Positions 7,023 through 16,710 of a DNA stretch of 64,000 bases are shown here, piece after piece. How positions within the stretch are numbered: position 1 is the first letter of the stretch; each line of letters begins with the position of its first letter. The stretch lies in NCBI GenBank assembly GCA_963700425.1, contig CAVOXO010000003.1:372001-436000 (forward strand). Direction: 5' to 3'. Under the pieces are notes generated by a model, which was not told the origin of the DNA, ran no database searches, and saw nothing but the letters and a program-made list of their open reading frames with translations. The DNA comes from CAVOXO01 sp963700425 (GTDB lineage Bacteria; Actinomycetota; Acidimicrobiia; Acidimicrobiales; Microtrichaceae). A program made the position numbers and the translations under genes.

Positions 7023-9208
7023 TGGACGTCCATGCCTTCGACGAAGCAGCGTCACGGGTTCGAGACGGCGCGGATCCGGCTGCGCAGGCCGCGGTCCTGG
7101 TGAGCGCGATGACCCTCGCGGAGAAGCTCGACTGCCTCGACGGGGACACGGACTTCTGGACCGGAATCGTCGACATGAGTTCGGGGGGATATCACCGGCA
7201 CACCTGGCCGGCCGCAGCGGTGCCCCGGCTCGGAATCCCGGGCTTTGCCTTCGCCGACGGGCCCCGGGGGTGTGTGCTCGACCCCGCCACGGCATTTCCG
7301 GTGGCGATGGCGCGGGGTGCGACGTTCGATCCGGATCTCGAGGAACGGATCGGCGAGGCCATCGGAGCGGAACTGCGAGCCCGGGGCGCCACGTTCACCG
7401 GGGCGGTGTGCTGCAATCTCCTCCGGCACCCGGGCTGGGGTCGCGCCCAGGAGACCTACGGCGAGGACCCCTTGCACGTCGGCGAGATGGCGGCGGCGGC
7501 CACCCGAGGCCTCCAGCGCCACGTCATGGTGTCGGTGAAGCACTTCGCCGCGAACTCCATGGAGAACGCCCGGTTCACCGTCGACGTCACCTGCGACGAG
7601 CGGGCCCTGCACGAGGTGTACCTGCCGCACTTCCGTCGCGTTGTCGACGACGGCGTGGCGGCGGTCATGTCGGCGTACAACTCGCTGAACGGGCAGTGGT
7701 GCGGGGACTCCGCGCCGCTCCTGACCGGGATACTGCGGGACGAATGGGGATTCGAAGGGTGCGTCATCACCGATTTCGTGTTCGGGCTCCGTGACCCCGT
7801 CGGCTCCGTCTCGGCGGGTTGCGACGTCGAGATGCCGTTCCGCCAGCAACGGGCCCATGCCCTGGCCGAAGCAGTGGACGACGGGCGTCTTGCCGAAGCC
7901 GAGGTCGATGAGGCGGTGGGTCACGTCATGGCGATGCTGCTGCGGTTCGCTCCCCGGATCGGCGCCCGTCCCGATGTCGAGGTGGTCGAGAATCCCGACC
8001 ACCTCGCCCTCGCCCGTCGCTCGGCAGCCGCCTCGATGGTGATGCTCTCGAACGACGGAATCCTTCCGCTCGCGGTGGAGCCCCCGGGGCGGGTCGTGGT
8101 GCTGGGATCGCTCGCCGGTCAGGTGAACCTCGGCGACGGTGGATCGTCGAACGTCCACCCGACCGAGGTGGTGACCCTGACCGACGGGCTGACGGCGCTC
8201 TGGGGAGAGCACGTGTCGGTGTCCGACGACCCCGCCGCCGCCCGTGACGCCGACGTGTGCCTCGTGGTCGTGGGGTACACGGCGAACGACGAGGGCGAGT
8301 ATCTCGGTGCCGAGTCCTTCGCGTCGTTGTCGCACCTGTTCCCTCCGGTGCCCGATGCCCCGGCCGAGGCCGACACCGGGGACGAACCGGTCGGGGCGGA
8401 CGATCATGCCGGGACGGACGGAAACGACTCCCAGGGGTTCCTTCCCGGAGGCGATCGCCGATCGCTTCGGCTGTCTGCGTCCGACGAGGCGCTGATCGCC
8501 TCGGCGTGCGACCATTCCGACCGCGTGGTGGTGATCGTGATGGGGGGCAGCGCGGTGGTGGCGCCGTGGCTGGAGCGACCTGCGGCGGTTCTCGGCGTCT
8601 GGTACCCGGGGTGCCAAGGAGGCCACGCTCTCGCCGACGTCCTGAGCGGTCGGTCCGAACCGGGCGGACGCCTGCCCTTCGCGATGGCCCGGAGCGCCGA
8701 CGACCTGGTGCCGTTCGATCCCGACGCCACCGAGGTCACCTACGGCTTGTTCCACGGCCAGTGGCACCTCGATCGCGAGGGAACGGCGGCGCATCGCCCG
8801 TTCGGATTCGGATCGGGCTACGCATCCATCGCTCTCGCGGCCGCAGGAGAGGAACCGGTGATCGATTCCGCCGGTAGAGGCACCGTCGCCGCCGTTGCCA
8901 CCAACACCTCGGAGCGAGCCGGCTCGACCGTGGTGTTCGTGTTCGGTGGAGTCGACGAGTCGGCCCATGAGCGGCCGCAGCGACGGTTGGTCGGGTTCGT
9001 GCGGGTTCAGCTCGCCGCTGGCGAGATGAGACGGGTCGACGTCCCCGTCGATCTCGGAGCCCTCGACATCCGTGACGGTGGAGACTGGGTGACCGAGGCG
9101 GGCACCTACGTCATCGAGGTCGGTACGGATGCCGAGACGATCGTCGATCGGATCGAGGTTCGCCGCCCGGGCCGTCGGGTCGCGGCCTCGATCGCGGCGG
9201 GTGCCTGA
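7022..9208 (+). CDS. glycoside hydrolase family 3 beta-glucosidase-type enzyme
   Basis: A 728-residue GH3 enzyme expected to release terminal beta-glucosyl or related sugars. The (beta/alpha)8 domain occupies about residues 20-310, with FADGPRG at 77-83, KHFAANS at 173-179 and the catalytic nucleophile D251 in VITDF. The alpha/beta sandwich domain follows (GGSSNVHPTEVVTL; VMGGSAVVAPWL), and a fibronectin-III-like domain ends the protein (FVFGGVDESAHERPQRRLVGF). No signal peptide is seen, so it is probably cytoplasmic and acts on imported glycosides. It is coupled to the upstream F420 enzyme by a TGATG overlap. Confidence 0.9.
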   Translation: MDVHAFDEAASRVRDGADPAAQAAVLVSAMTLAEKLDCLDGDTDFWTGIVDMSSGGYHRHTWPAAAVPRLGIPGFAFADGPRGCVLDPATAFPVAMARGATFDPDLEERIGEAIGAELRARGATFTGAVCCNLLRHPGWGRAQETYGEDPLHVGEMAAAATRGLQRHVMVSVKHFAANSMENARFTVDVTCDERALHEVYLPHFRRVVDDGVAAVMSAYNSLNGQWCGDSAPLLTGILRDEWGFEGCVITDFVFGLRDPVGSVSAGCDVEMPFRQQRAHALAEAVDDGRLAEAEVDEAVGHVMAMLLRFAPRIGARPDVEVVENPDHLALARRSAAASMVMLSNDGILPLAVEPPGRVVVLGSLAGQVNLGDGGSSNVHPTEVVTLTDGLTALWGEHVSVSDDPAAARDADVCLVVVGYTANDEGEYLGAESFASLSHLFPPVPDAPAEADTGDEPVGADDHAGTDGNDSQGFLPGGDRRSLRLSASDEALIASACDHSDRVVVIVMGGSAVVAPWLERPAAVLGVWYPGCQGGHALADVLSGRSEPGGRLPFAMARSADDLVPFDPDATEVTYGLFHGQWHLDREGTAAHRPFGFGSGYASIALAAAGEEPVIDSAGRGTVAAVATNTSERAGSTVVFVFGGVDESAHERPQRRLVGFVRVQLAAGEMRRVDVPVDLGALDIRDGGDWVTEAGTYVIEVGTDAETIVDRIEVRRPGRRVAASIAAGA

Positions 9209-9221
9209 GCCCTTCGTCGGT

Positions 9222-9227
9222 TACGGT
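9222..9227 (+). promoter_or_regulatory. leaderless -10 element (TACGGT) of the acyltransferase
   Basis: TACGGT lies six bases before the GTG at 9234. The match to the pattern seen at other genes in the window decides this start over the earlier in-frame GTG at 9201. Confidence 0.45.
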
Positions 9228-9233
9228 CTCCTG

Positions 9234-9827
9234 GTGCGCAGATTCATCGGCAGGCTGATCCTCAAGGTCATGGGCTGGAAGGCGGTCGGTGGACGGCCCG
9301 ATGCCCCGAAACTCGTCGCTCTGTGTGCTCCGCACACGTCCAACTGGGACTACGTGATCATGCTGGCCGTGTCGTGGTCACTGGGTCTGTCGCTGGCGTG
9401 GCTGGGCAAGGACGCCCTCTTCAAGGGCCCTCTGGGGTGGTTCATGCGGCGCACCGGGGGGATCTCCGTCGACCGTTCCGCCCCCCAGGGGCTGGTCGGC
9501 CAGATGGTCGACGAATTCGGATCCCGCGACGAGCTGGTTCTGGCCATTCCGGCCGAGGGCACCAGGTCACGCTCCGAGACGTGGAAGAGCGGCTTCTATC
9601 GCATCTCCCAGCAGGCCGACGTTCCCTACGTCCTGGCGTTCGTCGACGCCGCCACCAAGACGGCCGGTTTCGGTCCCATGGTCACGCCCAGCGGTCACAT
9701 CGAGGCCGACATGGACATCGCGCGGGAGTTCTATGCCGACAAGGTGGGACTCAAGCCGGATCTCGTCGGTCCGATCCGGCTCCGCGAGGAGAACGACGAG
9801 CGGCCCGAGTCGCGATCAGCAGGTTGA
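9234..9827 (+). CDS. PlsC-type lysophospholipid/1-acyl-glycerol-phosphate acyltransferase
   Basis: A 197-residue acyltransferase that would transfer an acyl group to a lysophospholipid or similar acceptor at the membrane. The catalytic HX4D motif is HTSNWD and the acceptor-binding motif is AEGTRSR, followed by WKSGFYRIS. The short form without the usual N-terminal membrane anchor resembles actinobacterial glycerol acyltransferases of unknown acceptor. The ATG-less N-terminus is defined by GTG at 9234. Its stop is three bases from the stop of the acetyltransferase on the other strand, so the two transcripts meet tail to tail. Confidence 0.82.
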   Translation: MRRFIGRLILKVMGWKAVGGRPDAPKLVALCAPHTSNWDYVIMLAVSWSLGLSLAWLGKDALFKGPLGWFMRRTGGISVDRSAPQGLVGQMVDEFGSRDELVLAIPAEGTRSRSETWKSGFYRISQQADVPYVLAFVDAATKTAGFGPMVTPSGHIEADMDIAREFYADKVGLKPDLVGPIRLREENDERPESRSAG

Positions 9828-9830
9828 TGC

Positions 9831-10454
9831 TCAGGGACGGGGGTCCCTCCACATCGGCGTCACCGCCAGGGCCGACGTGATGGCGATGTCGTCGCCGGGG
9901 ACGAATCCCAGTCGGGCGTAGAACGGCACGTTGGCCGGTTTCGAGCTCTCGAGGTAGGCGGCCATCACCTCGTGGTCGGCCCGGTCGGTGACGGTGCGCA
10001 CCAAGGCCGATCCGAGGCCGTGGCCCTGCGCCTCGGGATCTGTCCCCAGCACGGCCAGGTAGTGGTGCGCTTCGCGGGGATGCGATTGTTCGATGGCCCG
10101 GAGCGATCCTGTCCGCGCCAGCCCGCGGGCCCCGAGCGAGACGACGAAACCGCCGATGTGGGGGAGGTAGCGGCGGAGGGGGACGTGCCACCTGCCCGGA
10201 TCCGCCCAGATGGCCACTGCCGCCACGTCCCCGCCGGGATCGGTGGACGCGACGAAGAGTGAGCCGTGGCCCCGGTGGACGTCGGCGTAGCGGCCCATGA
10301 GGATCGACGCCCGCCGGACGACGTCGGGTCGGTCGCCGATGAGCCAGCGGGTGACGGGATCGTCGTGGAATGCCCGCCCCAGACACCGGGCGATGGCATC
10401 GCGGTCTGTTGGCCGCGCCGGCCGCACCCGGGGGTCCGGAGGCGGCGGTTCCAT
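9831..10454 (-). CDS. GNAT-family N-acetyltransferase
   Basis: A 207-residue GNAT protein. Acetyl-CoA binding is indicated by YLAVLGTDPEAQGHGLGSALV (motif A, Q/RxxGxG/A as QGHGLG) and by the C-terminal FYARLGFV of motif B. The N-terminal part (ARPTDRDAIARCLGRAFHDDPV) is typical of GNATs related to antibiotic or small-amine acetyltransferases. The acceptor is unknown. The ATG overlaps the TGA of uppP (ATGA), so it is translated from the uppP transcript. Confidence 0.85.
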   Translation of the reverse strand: MEPPPPDPRVRPARPTDRDAIARCLGRAFHDDPVTRWLIGDRPDVVRRASILMGRYADVHRGHGSLFVASTDPGGDVAAVAIWADPGRWHVPLRRYLPHIGGFVVSLGARGLARTGSLRAIEQSHPREAHHYLAVLGTDPEAQGHGLGSALVRTVTDRADHEVMAAYLESSKPANVPFYARLGFVPGDDIAITSALAVTPMWRDPRP

Positions 10455-11410
10455 CAGATCGCGCCGCCCAGCAGGAGCAGGGACGCGACCATCGCGATAC
10501 CGAGTCGATACCACCCGAAGAGGGCCATCCCCCTCTTGTTGAGCCAGTTGATCATGAAGCTGACCGCGACGAAGGCGGCGAGTCCCGCCACGACGATCCC
10601 GAGAAGCGGGGTGGCGATCCCGAAGGTCTCGAGGACGACCGAGCCGTTGCCGGCGAGCTCGTAGACGGTTGCGGCGCTCAGGGTGACGAAGCCCAGGAGG
10701 AAGCTGAACTCGACTGCGGCGCTCATCGAGAGTCCGACCAGCAGCCCGGCGATGATGGTCACCAGCGACCGGCTGACGCCCGGCCACAACGCCAGGGTCT
10801 GGCCCAGCCCGATGAGAACGGCCTGCGTGAGCGGCAGGTCCGGCAGCGAAGGTATGCGCGCCGTCACCGGCATCCGTCGATCGAACCACAGGATCACCAC
10901 CCCGCCCACCGCCCAGGCCGCCACGATCGGCCACGGCGCCAGCAGGTGTTCCTTGATGGCGTCGCCGAAGGCGACACCGACGACCGCGGCAGGAACGAAC
11001 GCCACGATGATCACACCGAGGAGTCGACGGCCCTCGGCGGAACGACCCAGCAGTCCCTGGATCATGAGGATGAACCGATTCCGGTAGATCCCCAGCACGG
11101 CGAGAATGGCCCCCAGCTGGATGACGATCGTGTAGGTGTCGAACGCGGCCTTGTCGGACTCGGTGTCTCCCAGGCCCATGATCCGTTCGGCCACCAGGAG
11201 GTGACCGGTGGAGCTCACGGGCAGGTACTCGGTCACACCCTCGACCACGCCGAGGACCACCGCATTGACGGTGGAGAGGGGGTTCTCCTGGGCATCGTCC
11301 TCGACGGCCGGCGACGCCGACACCATCGAGGGGGCCCAGGCGAGGGCCATCATGACGAGGCCTGCGAGGATCAGTAGCCGTCGCCGCCGACAAGAGTGAA
11401 TGGTGGACAT
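10454..11410 (-). CDS. uppP: undecaprenyl-diphosphatase (UppP/BacA)
   Basis: An integral membrane phosphatase that recycles undecaprenyl diphosphate for peptidoglycan synthesis and confers bacitracin tolerance. The two active-site motifs are present: EGVTEYLPVSSTGH (residues 57-70) and PGVSRSLVT. About eight hydrophobic segments follow. The chosen ATG gives 318 residues and adds about 45 residues ahead of the usual start, including an Arg-rich, hydrophobic, signal-like segment (RRRRLLILAGLVMMALAWAPSMVSAS). The start lies 13 bases after the TetR stop, so the tetR-uppP-GNAT genes may form one unit. Confidence 0.92.
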   Translation of the reverse strand: MSTIHSCRRRRLLILAGLVMMALAWAPSMVSASPAVEDDAQENPLSTVNAVVLGVVEGVTEYLPVSSTGHLLVAERIMGLGDTESDKAAFDTYTIVIQLGAILAVLGIYRNRFILMIQGLLGRSAEGRRLLGVIIVAFVPAAVVGVAFGDAIKEHLLAPWPIVAAWAVGGVVILWFDRRMPVTARIPSLPDLPLTQAVLIGLGQTLALWPGVSRSLVTIIAGLLVGLSMSAAVEFSFLLGFVTLSAATVYELAGNGSVVLETFGIATPLLGIVVAGLAAFVAVSFMINWLNKRGMALFGWYRLGIAMVASLLLLGGAI

Positions 11411-11423
11411 GAAGGCGGTGATG

Positions 11424-12056
11424 CTATCGCCCGGTCTCGCCGAGTACCTCGCCGCTGAGCCCGTTCCACAGCAGACGGGTGGTGTAGTCGACGATCTGGG
11501 CTCGCGACATGGTGGTGTCATCGAGCCACCACTCCGCGGTCATGTGGACCATCCCGATGATGCCGAGGGCCCACGGCGTCGAGGGATCGGTCGGCCGTCC
11601 GGCCTCGGTCAGGAGCGCGGCGATCAGGTCCCCGAGGCCGCCGCCGATGTCCGAGGCCACGCGATGGGCGTTGAGCCGGTCGGGTTTGGCGAAGGGTCCA
11701 CGGGTCAGGAATCGGTAGAGCTCCGGCTCGTCGGAGATGAAGCCGATCCAGGCGTCGACTCCCCGGGCGACGAGATCGCGGGGATGATCCGACGTCGACC
11801 CCACCGACATGAACGCGGTGATGAGCTCGGCGGAGTACCGCTGACCGAGGGCGTCCGCCAGGCCGGCCTTGTCGCCGAAGTGCGCATAGAGGATCGGCTT
11901 GGTGATGCCCGCCTCGGCGGCGATGGCCGCCATCGACACGTCGGGGCCGTCGCGTCGGATGCACCGTTCGGCCGCATCGAGCAACGATTCCCGGCGCTCG
12001 GCCCGACCGTCCGCTCCCGCAACGGGCGCGGCGGCGGTCGTGTCGGCGTCGTTCAC
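11424..12056 (-). CDS. TetR-family transcriptional regulator
   Basis: A 210-residue TetR regulator. The N-terminal helix-turn-helix reads MAAIAAEAGITKPILYAHFGDKAGL, a textbook TetR DNA-binding domain. The C-terminal helical domain binds an unknown ligand. The GTG at 12056 is preceded by TATCGT at six bases on its own strand, which fits leaderless transcription. An imperfect 20-base palindrome (12063-12082) covers that promoter, so autorepression is likely. Its direct neighbours are uppP downstream and the alkB-like gene in divergent orientation. Confidence 0.9.
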   Translation of the reverse strand: MNDADTTAAAPVAGADGRAERRESLLDAAERCIRRDGPDVSMAAIAAEAGITKPILYAHFGDKAGLADALGQRYSAELITAFMSVGSTSDHPRDLVARGVDAWIGFISDEPELYRFLTRGPFAKPDRLNAHRVASDIGGGLGDLIAALLTEAGRPTDPSTPWALGIIGMVHMTAEWWLDDTTMSRAQIVDYTTRLLWNGLSGEVLGETGR

Positions 12057-12062
12057 CCGGCC

Positions 12063-12082
12063 ACGATACGACCTCGAATCGT
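12063..12082. promoter_or_regulatory. candidate TetR operator and tetR -10 element
   Basis: ACGATACGAC-CTCGAATCGT is a 20-base palindrome in which eight of ten base pairs match. Its proximal end is the -10-like TATCGT of tetR (12063-12068 read on the minus strand), six bases before the GTG. Occupancy would block tetR transcription. A second shorter repeat, CGTCGTC-ACC-GACGACG, lies at 12099-12115. Confidence 0.6.
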
Positions 12083-12128
12083 CCACACGGCCGTCGGTCG
12101 TCGTCACCGACGACGCGTCGCCCTGAAG

Positions 12129-12142
12129 CGAACATGAGTTCG
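12129..12142. promoter_or_regulatory. LexA-binding SOS box upstream of the AlkB gene
   Basis: CGAAC-ATGA-GTTCG is a perfect palindrome of the actinobacterial LexA type (GAAC-N4-GTTC with CG flanks). It ends 22 bases before the alkB start and covers the expected -35 position for the TAGTCT -10 at 12153-12158. Repression by LexA and induction by DNA damage is the simplest reading. Confidence 0.7.
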
Positions 12143-12152
12143 AGACCGATGG

Positions 12153-12158
12153 TAGTCT
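12153..12158 (+). promoter_or_regulatory. leaderless -10 element (TAGTCT) of the AlkB gene
   Basis: TAGTCT lies six bases before the ATG at 12165. It also sits in the loop of an inverted repeat whose arms CGAGAC/GTCTCG (12141-12146, 12155-12160) and ACATGA/TCATGT (12132-12137, 12163-12168) bracket the start codon. Confidence 0.5.
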
Positions 12159-12164
12159 CGTTTC

Positions 12165-12817
12165 ATGTCGCCGATGATCGAATCGACGTCCGGCGGAGGG
12201 GCGAACGGGTGGCAGCCCGACCTGTTCGCGGTTCTGGACGATCCCGACCCGGGGGCGACCTCGGCCCCCGATCGGCTGGAACTCGACGAGTGGTGCTGGA
12301 TCGACCATGCGTCGACCTGGTGCAGGGATCCGGCGGGCGCTTTCGACGCCCTGATGGCCCATCAGAGGTGGTGCCGCCCGTCCCGGGTCATGTTCGATGC
12401 GGTGGTGATGCAACCACGTCTGTCGAGCTGGCAGTTCATCGACGATCCCGACCTGCACCCCGCGATCGCGGCGATGGCCCGTCGTCTGGTCGAACGCTAC
12501 GGGGTCGACTTCCGGTCGGTGGGCGTGAACCTCTATCGCGACGGCACCGACAGCGTGGCCTGGCACGGGGACCGGATCGGCCGGCGCCATCCCACGACGA
12601 CGGTCGCCATCGTGGCGCTCGGAGAACGGCGCCCCTTCATGGTGAGGCGCAGGGGGGCGGTCCATCGCTCCGATGGTCCACCGGTCAGGGCGACCTGCTG
12701 GTGATGGGCGGTGACTGCCAGCGGCGGTGGCAACACGCGATCCCCAAGGTCGCCCGAGCCGGCGCCAGGATCAGCGTCGTGTTCCGTGAGGAGGAGCGTG
12801 ACGGGGTTCTCGGCTGA
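12165..12817 (+). CDS. alkB: AlkB-like 2-oxoglutarate/Fe(II) DNA-repair dioxygenase (frame break near 12655)
   Basis: An AlkB-type oxygenase of about 217 residues that removes alkyl groups from DNA bases by oxidative demethylation. The iron ligands H134 and D136 are in the WHGDRIG motif. The distal His (QHAIPKV) and the 2-oxoglutarate Arg (ARISVVFR) lie in a second frame reached after a base change in the G-run near 12655. Together they make a complete active site. The gene is monocistronic, divergent from tetR, and is preceded by a LexA-type SOS box and a leaderless promoter. It ends ten bases from the convergent fumarase gene. Confidence 0.85.
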
Positions 12818-12827
12818 GGGCGATCGT

Positions 12828-14465
<1,638 letters not shown>

Positions 14466-14469
14466 CCGG

Positions 14470-14518
14470 CCACGCTACCGGCGGCCTCCCGGTGAGATCC
14501 CACCCGGCGGTAGCGTGG
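14470..14518. promoter_or_regulatory. divergent symmetric promoters of fumarase and amidohydrolase
   Basis: CCACGCTACCG (14470-14480) and CGGTAGCGTGG (14508-14518) form a perfect eleven-base inverted repeat. Each arm contains a TAGCGT hexamer pointing outward: six bases before the fumarase ATG on the minus strand, and 30 bases before the amidohydrolase ATG on the plus strand. The two genes therefore appear to start from mirror-image -10 elements. Confidence 0.6.
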
Positions 14519-14519
14519 T

Positions 14520-14534
14520 GATCCGACTCGGATC
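14520..14534. promoter_or_regulatory. palindromic operator candidate before the amidohydrolase
   Basis: GATCCGA-C-TCGGATC is a perfect seven-base inverted repeat with a single central base. It lies just after the plus-strand TAGCGT and before the GGGGG ribosome site, where a bound repressor would block the amidohydrolase transcript. The binding protein is unknown. Confidence 0.45.
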
Positions 14535-14546
14535 CGGGGGTGGTCG

Positions 14547-16256
14547 ATGTACGACCTGGTCATACGCAATGGGCTCATCGTCGACGGGACCGGCTCCACG
14601 CCGTTCCGCGGTGACGTGGCGGTCACCGACGGGCTGATCGCGGCGGTGGGCGTCGTCGACGGCCCGGGGCGGGAGGAGATCGATGCCGCGTCGCTCATCG
14701 TCACGCCGGGGTTCGTCGACGTCCACACCCACTTCGACGGCCAGATCACCTGGGACCCGCTGCTCACGCCGTCGTGCTGGCACGGCGTGACGACCGTCGT
14801 GATGGGCAACTGCGGGGTCGGGTTCGCCCCGGTCCAGGAGTCGCGTCGGGAGTGGCTGATCGGCCTCATGGAGGGTGTCGAGGACATACCCGGCGCGGCA
14901 CTCAGCGACGGTATCCGCTGGGCGTGGGAGACGTACCCGGAGTTCCTCGACGCGGTTGACGAACGGCCGCTCGTGATGGATGTCGGCTCCTTGGTGCCCC
15001 ACGGCGCGGTCCGGGCCTACGTGATGGGGGAGCGCGGCGCGGCCAACGAACCCGCCACCGCAGACGACATCTCACAGATGGCGGCGATCGTCCGGGAGGG
15101 GATGGACGCGGGGGCGCTCGGGTTGTCGACGTCGCGCACCATTGCCCACATGGCCATCGACGGTGAGCCGGTGCCCGGCACGTTCGCCGCGGTCGACGAG
15201 CTGACCGGGCTCGGCGACGCCCTGGCCGACGCCGGAACCGGTGTGTTCGAGCTGGCTCCCGCCGGCGCGCTCGGCGAGGATCTCGCGGCCCCCGAACGGG
15301 AGATGGAGTGGATGCGGGAGATCGCGGCCCGCACCGGTCGCCCCGTGGTGTTCGCACTCACGCAGAACGACCACGATCCGACGGCCTGGCGTCGCATGTT
15401 GGAGTTGTGCCAGGAGGCCTCCGCCGAGGGAGCGGACGTGCATCCCCAGGTGGCGGGTCGGCCGGTCAATCTGCTGTTGGGACTCGATACGTTCCACCCT
15501 TTCAGCTACTGCCCGTCGTGGGCCGAGGTCGGCCTCGCGTCGACCGAGGACAAGGTGCGTGCCATGGGCGATCCCGAGTTCCGCGCCAGGCTCCTGGCCG
15601 AGGTCACCGACATCGACCCCGACATGATGCAGTTCCTCGACCCGGAGCGGTCCTTCCCCATGGGAGAGTCGCCGAACTACGAGCCGCCGCCCTCGGAGTC
15701 CGTCGCGGCCGCTGCGGAACGGAGGGGGGTGACACCGTGGGAGCACTTCCTCGATGTGCTCTGCGAGGCCGACGGCCGCCAACTGGTGATGCGTCCTCTG
15801 CTCAACTTCAGCGATGGCAATCTCGATGCGGTCCGCGAGATGCTCGAGCACCCCACATCGGTGTGGGGCCTCGGCGACGGAGGTGCCCACTGTTCGACGA
15901 CGTGCGACGCGTCGACGCCGACGTTCATGCTGTCGCACTGGGTCCGTGACCGACGGGAGGGGTCGCTGCCCCTCGAACGGGTCGTGGCGAAGATGACGTC
16001 GGAAACGGCCGACCTGTTCGGCCTCGGCGATCGTGGTCGGCTGGAGGAGGGGCTGGTGGCCGATCTCAACCTCATCGATCTCGATCGGGTTCGGCTGCCG
16101 CGCCCCGAGATGGTGAACGATCTGCCTGCGGACGCCCGTCGATTCGTGCAGCGGGCCGAGGGATACGTGGCGACGATCAAGTCGGGGGAGGTGACGTTCC
16201 GCGACGGCGAGGACCAGGGGGCCCGGCCGGGCCATCTCCTCAGGGGCGCCCGTTGA
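14547..16256 (+). CDS. N-acyl-D-amino-acid deacylase-type amidohydrolase
   Basis: A 569-residue metal-dependent amidohydrolase of the D-aminoacylase group. The metal ligands H60 and H62 are in VDVHTHFDGQ; the family motif MGNCGVGFAP is at about residues 86-95. Further signatures are LSTSRT, the TQNDHD segment and the late GDGGAHCSTTCDASTPTFML. These enzymes hydrolyse N-acyl-D-amino acids or related cyclic amides; the exact substrate is not readable. The ATG has GGGGG upstream and a palindrome between promoter and start. The stop overlaps the start of the next small gene (TTGA). Confidence 0.88.
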   Translation: MYDLVIRNGLIVDGTGSTPFRGDVAVTDGLIAAVGVVDGPGREEIDAASLIVTPGFVDVHTHFDGQITWDPLLTPSCWHGVTTVVMGNCGVGFAPVQESRREWLIGLMEGVEDIPGAALSDGIRWAWETYPEFLDAVDERPLVMDVGSLVPHGAVRAYVMGERGAANEPATADDISQMAAIVREGMDAGALGLSTSRTIAHMAIDGEPVPGTFAAVDELTGLGDALADAGTGVFELAPAGALGEDLAAPEREMEWMREIAARTGRPVVFALTQNDHDPTAWRRMLELCQEASAEGADVHPQVAGRPVNLLLGLDTFHPFSYCPSWAEVGLASTEDKVRAMGDPEFRARLLAEVTDIDPDMMQFLDPERSFPMGESPNYEPPPSESVAAAAERRGVTPWEHFLDVLCEADGRQLVMRPLLNFSDGNLDAVREMLEHPTSVWGLGDGGAHCSTTCDASTPTFMLSHWVRDRREGSLPLERVVAKMTSETADLFGLGDRGRLEEGLVADLNLIDLDRVRLPRPEMVNDLPADARRFVQRAEGYVATIKSGEVTFRDGEDQGARPGHLLRGAR

Positions 16257-16588
16257 GCGGCCCGCTGTCGGTCACGGGCGCGGTGCGGACATCTCTGCAG
16301 TGGGTGTCGGCGGAGGGGCCGATGGCGTCGGTGCTGGCCGCGGCCTCACCGGACCCACGGGCCCGCTTCGCCACGGTGAGCTCTCGTGACGGGCAGTTCC
16401 GCGCCAGCGTCCCTCTCGAGGCACTGGCCACCGGCCACCTCCGCGACGGTCGGCTCGTCGTTCCCGACGCCCCGACCAGATGCTGGAACGTCAAGGACGT
16501 CAACTCGATCGTGGTCACCATGGACAAGGCGAGCGACTCGGTGGAGGCGCGCCGGCGCCGGGCCCCGGCCGCGGAGCGAGGCGGCTGA
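16253..16588 (+). CDS. small protein with weak similarity to molybdopterin-oxidoreductase segments
   Basis: A 111-residue protein that I cannot assign with confidence. The middle part (RFATVSSRDGQFRASVPLEAL) has the rhythm of the substrate-side segment of sulfite-oxidase-like molybdopterin proteins, but the rest of that fold is absent. The C-terminus is Arg/Ala-rich (ARRRRAPAAERGG). It starts with TTG overlapping the TGA of the amidohydrolase, so it is probably co-translated and could be an accessory protein. It might also be the remnant of a longer gene. Confidence 0.5.
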   Translation: MSGPLSVTGAVRTSLQWVSAEGPMASVLAAASPDPRARFATVSSRDGQFRASVPLEALATGHLRDGRLVVPDAPTRCWNVKDVNSIVVTMDKASDSVEARRRRAPAAERGG

Positions 16589-16710
16589 ACGCGCCTCGCC
16601 GACGCAGTGACCACCGAGCGAACACGGCAATCCGGTACTCTGGCGGAGGCTGTAGCTCGTCGGTGACACGGATGGGCGATGTCCGGCACTGCACACCGGA
16701 GGGAACCTCG

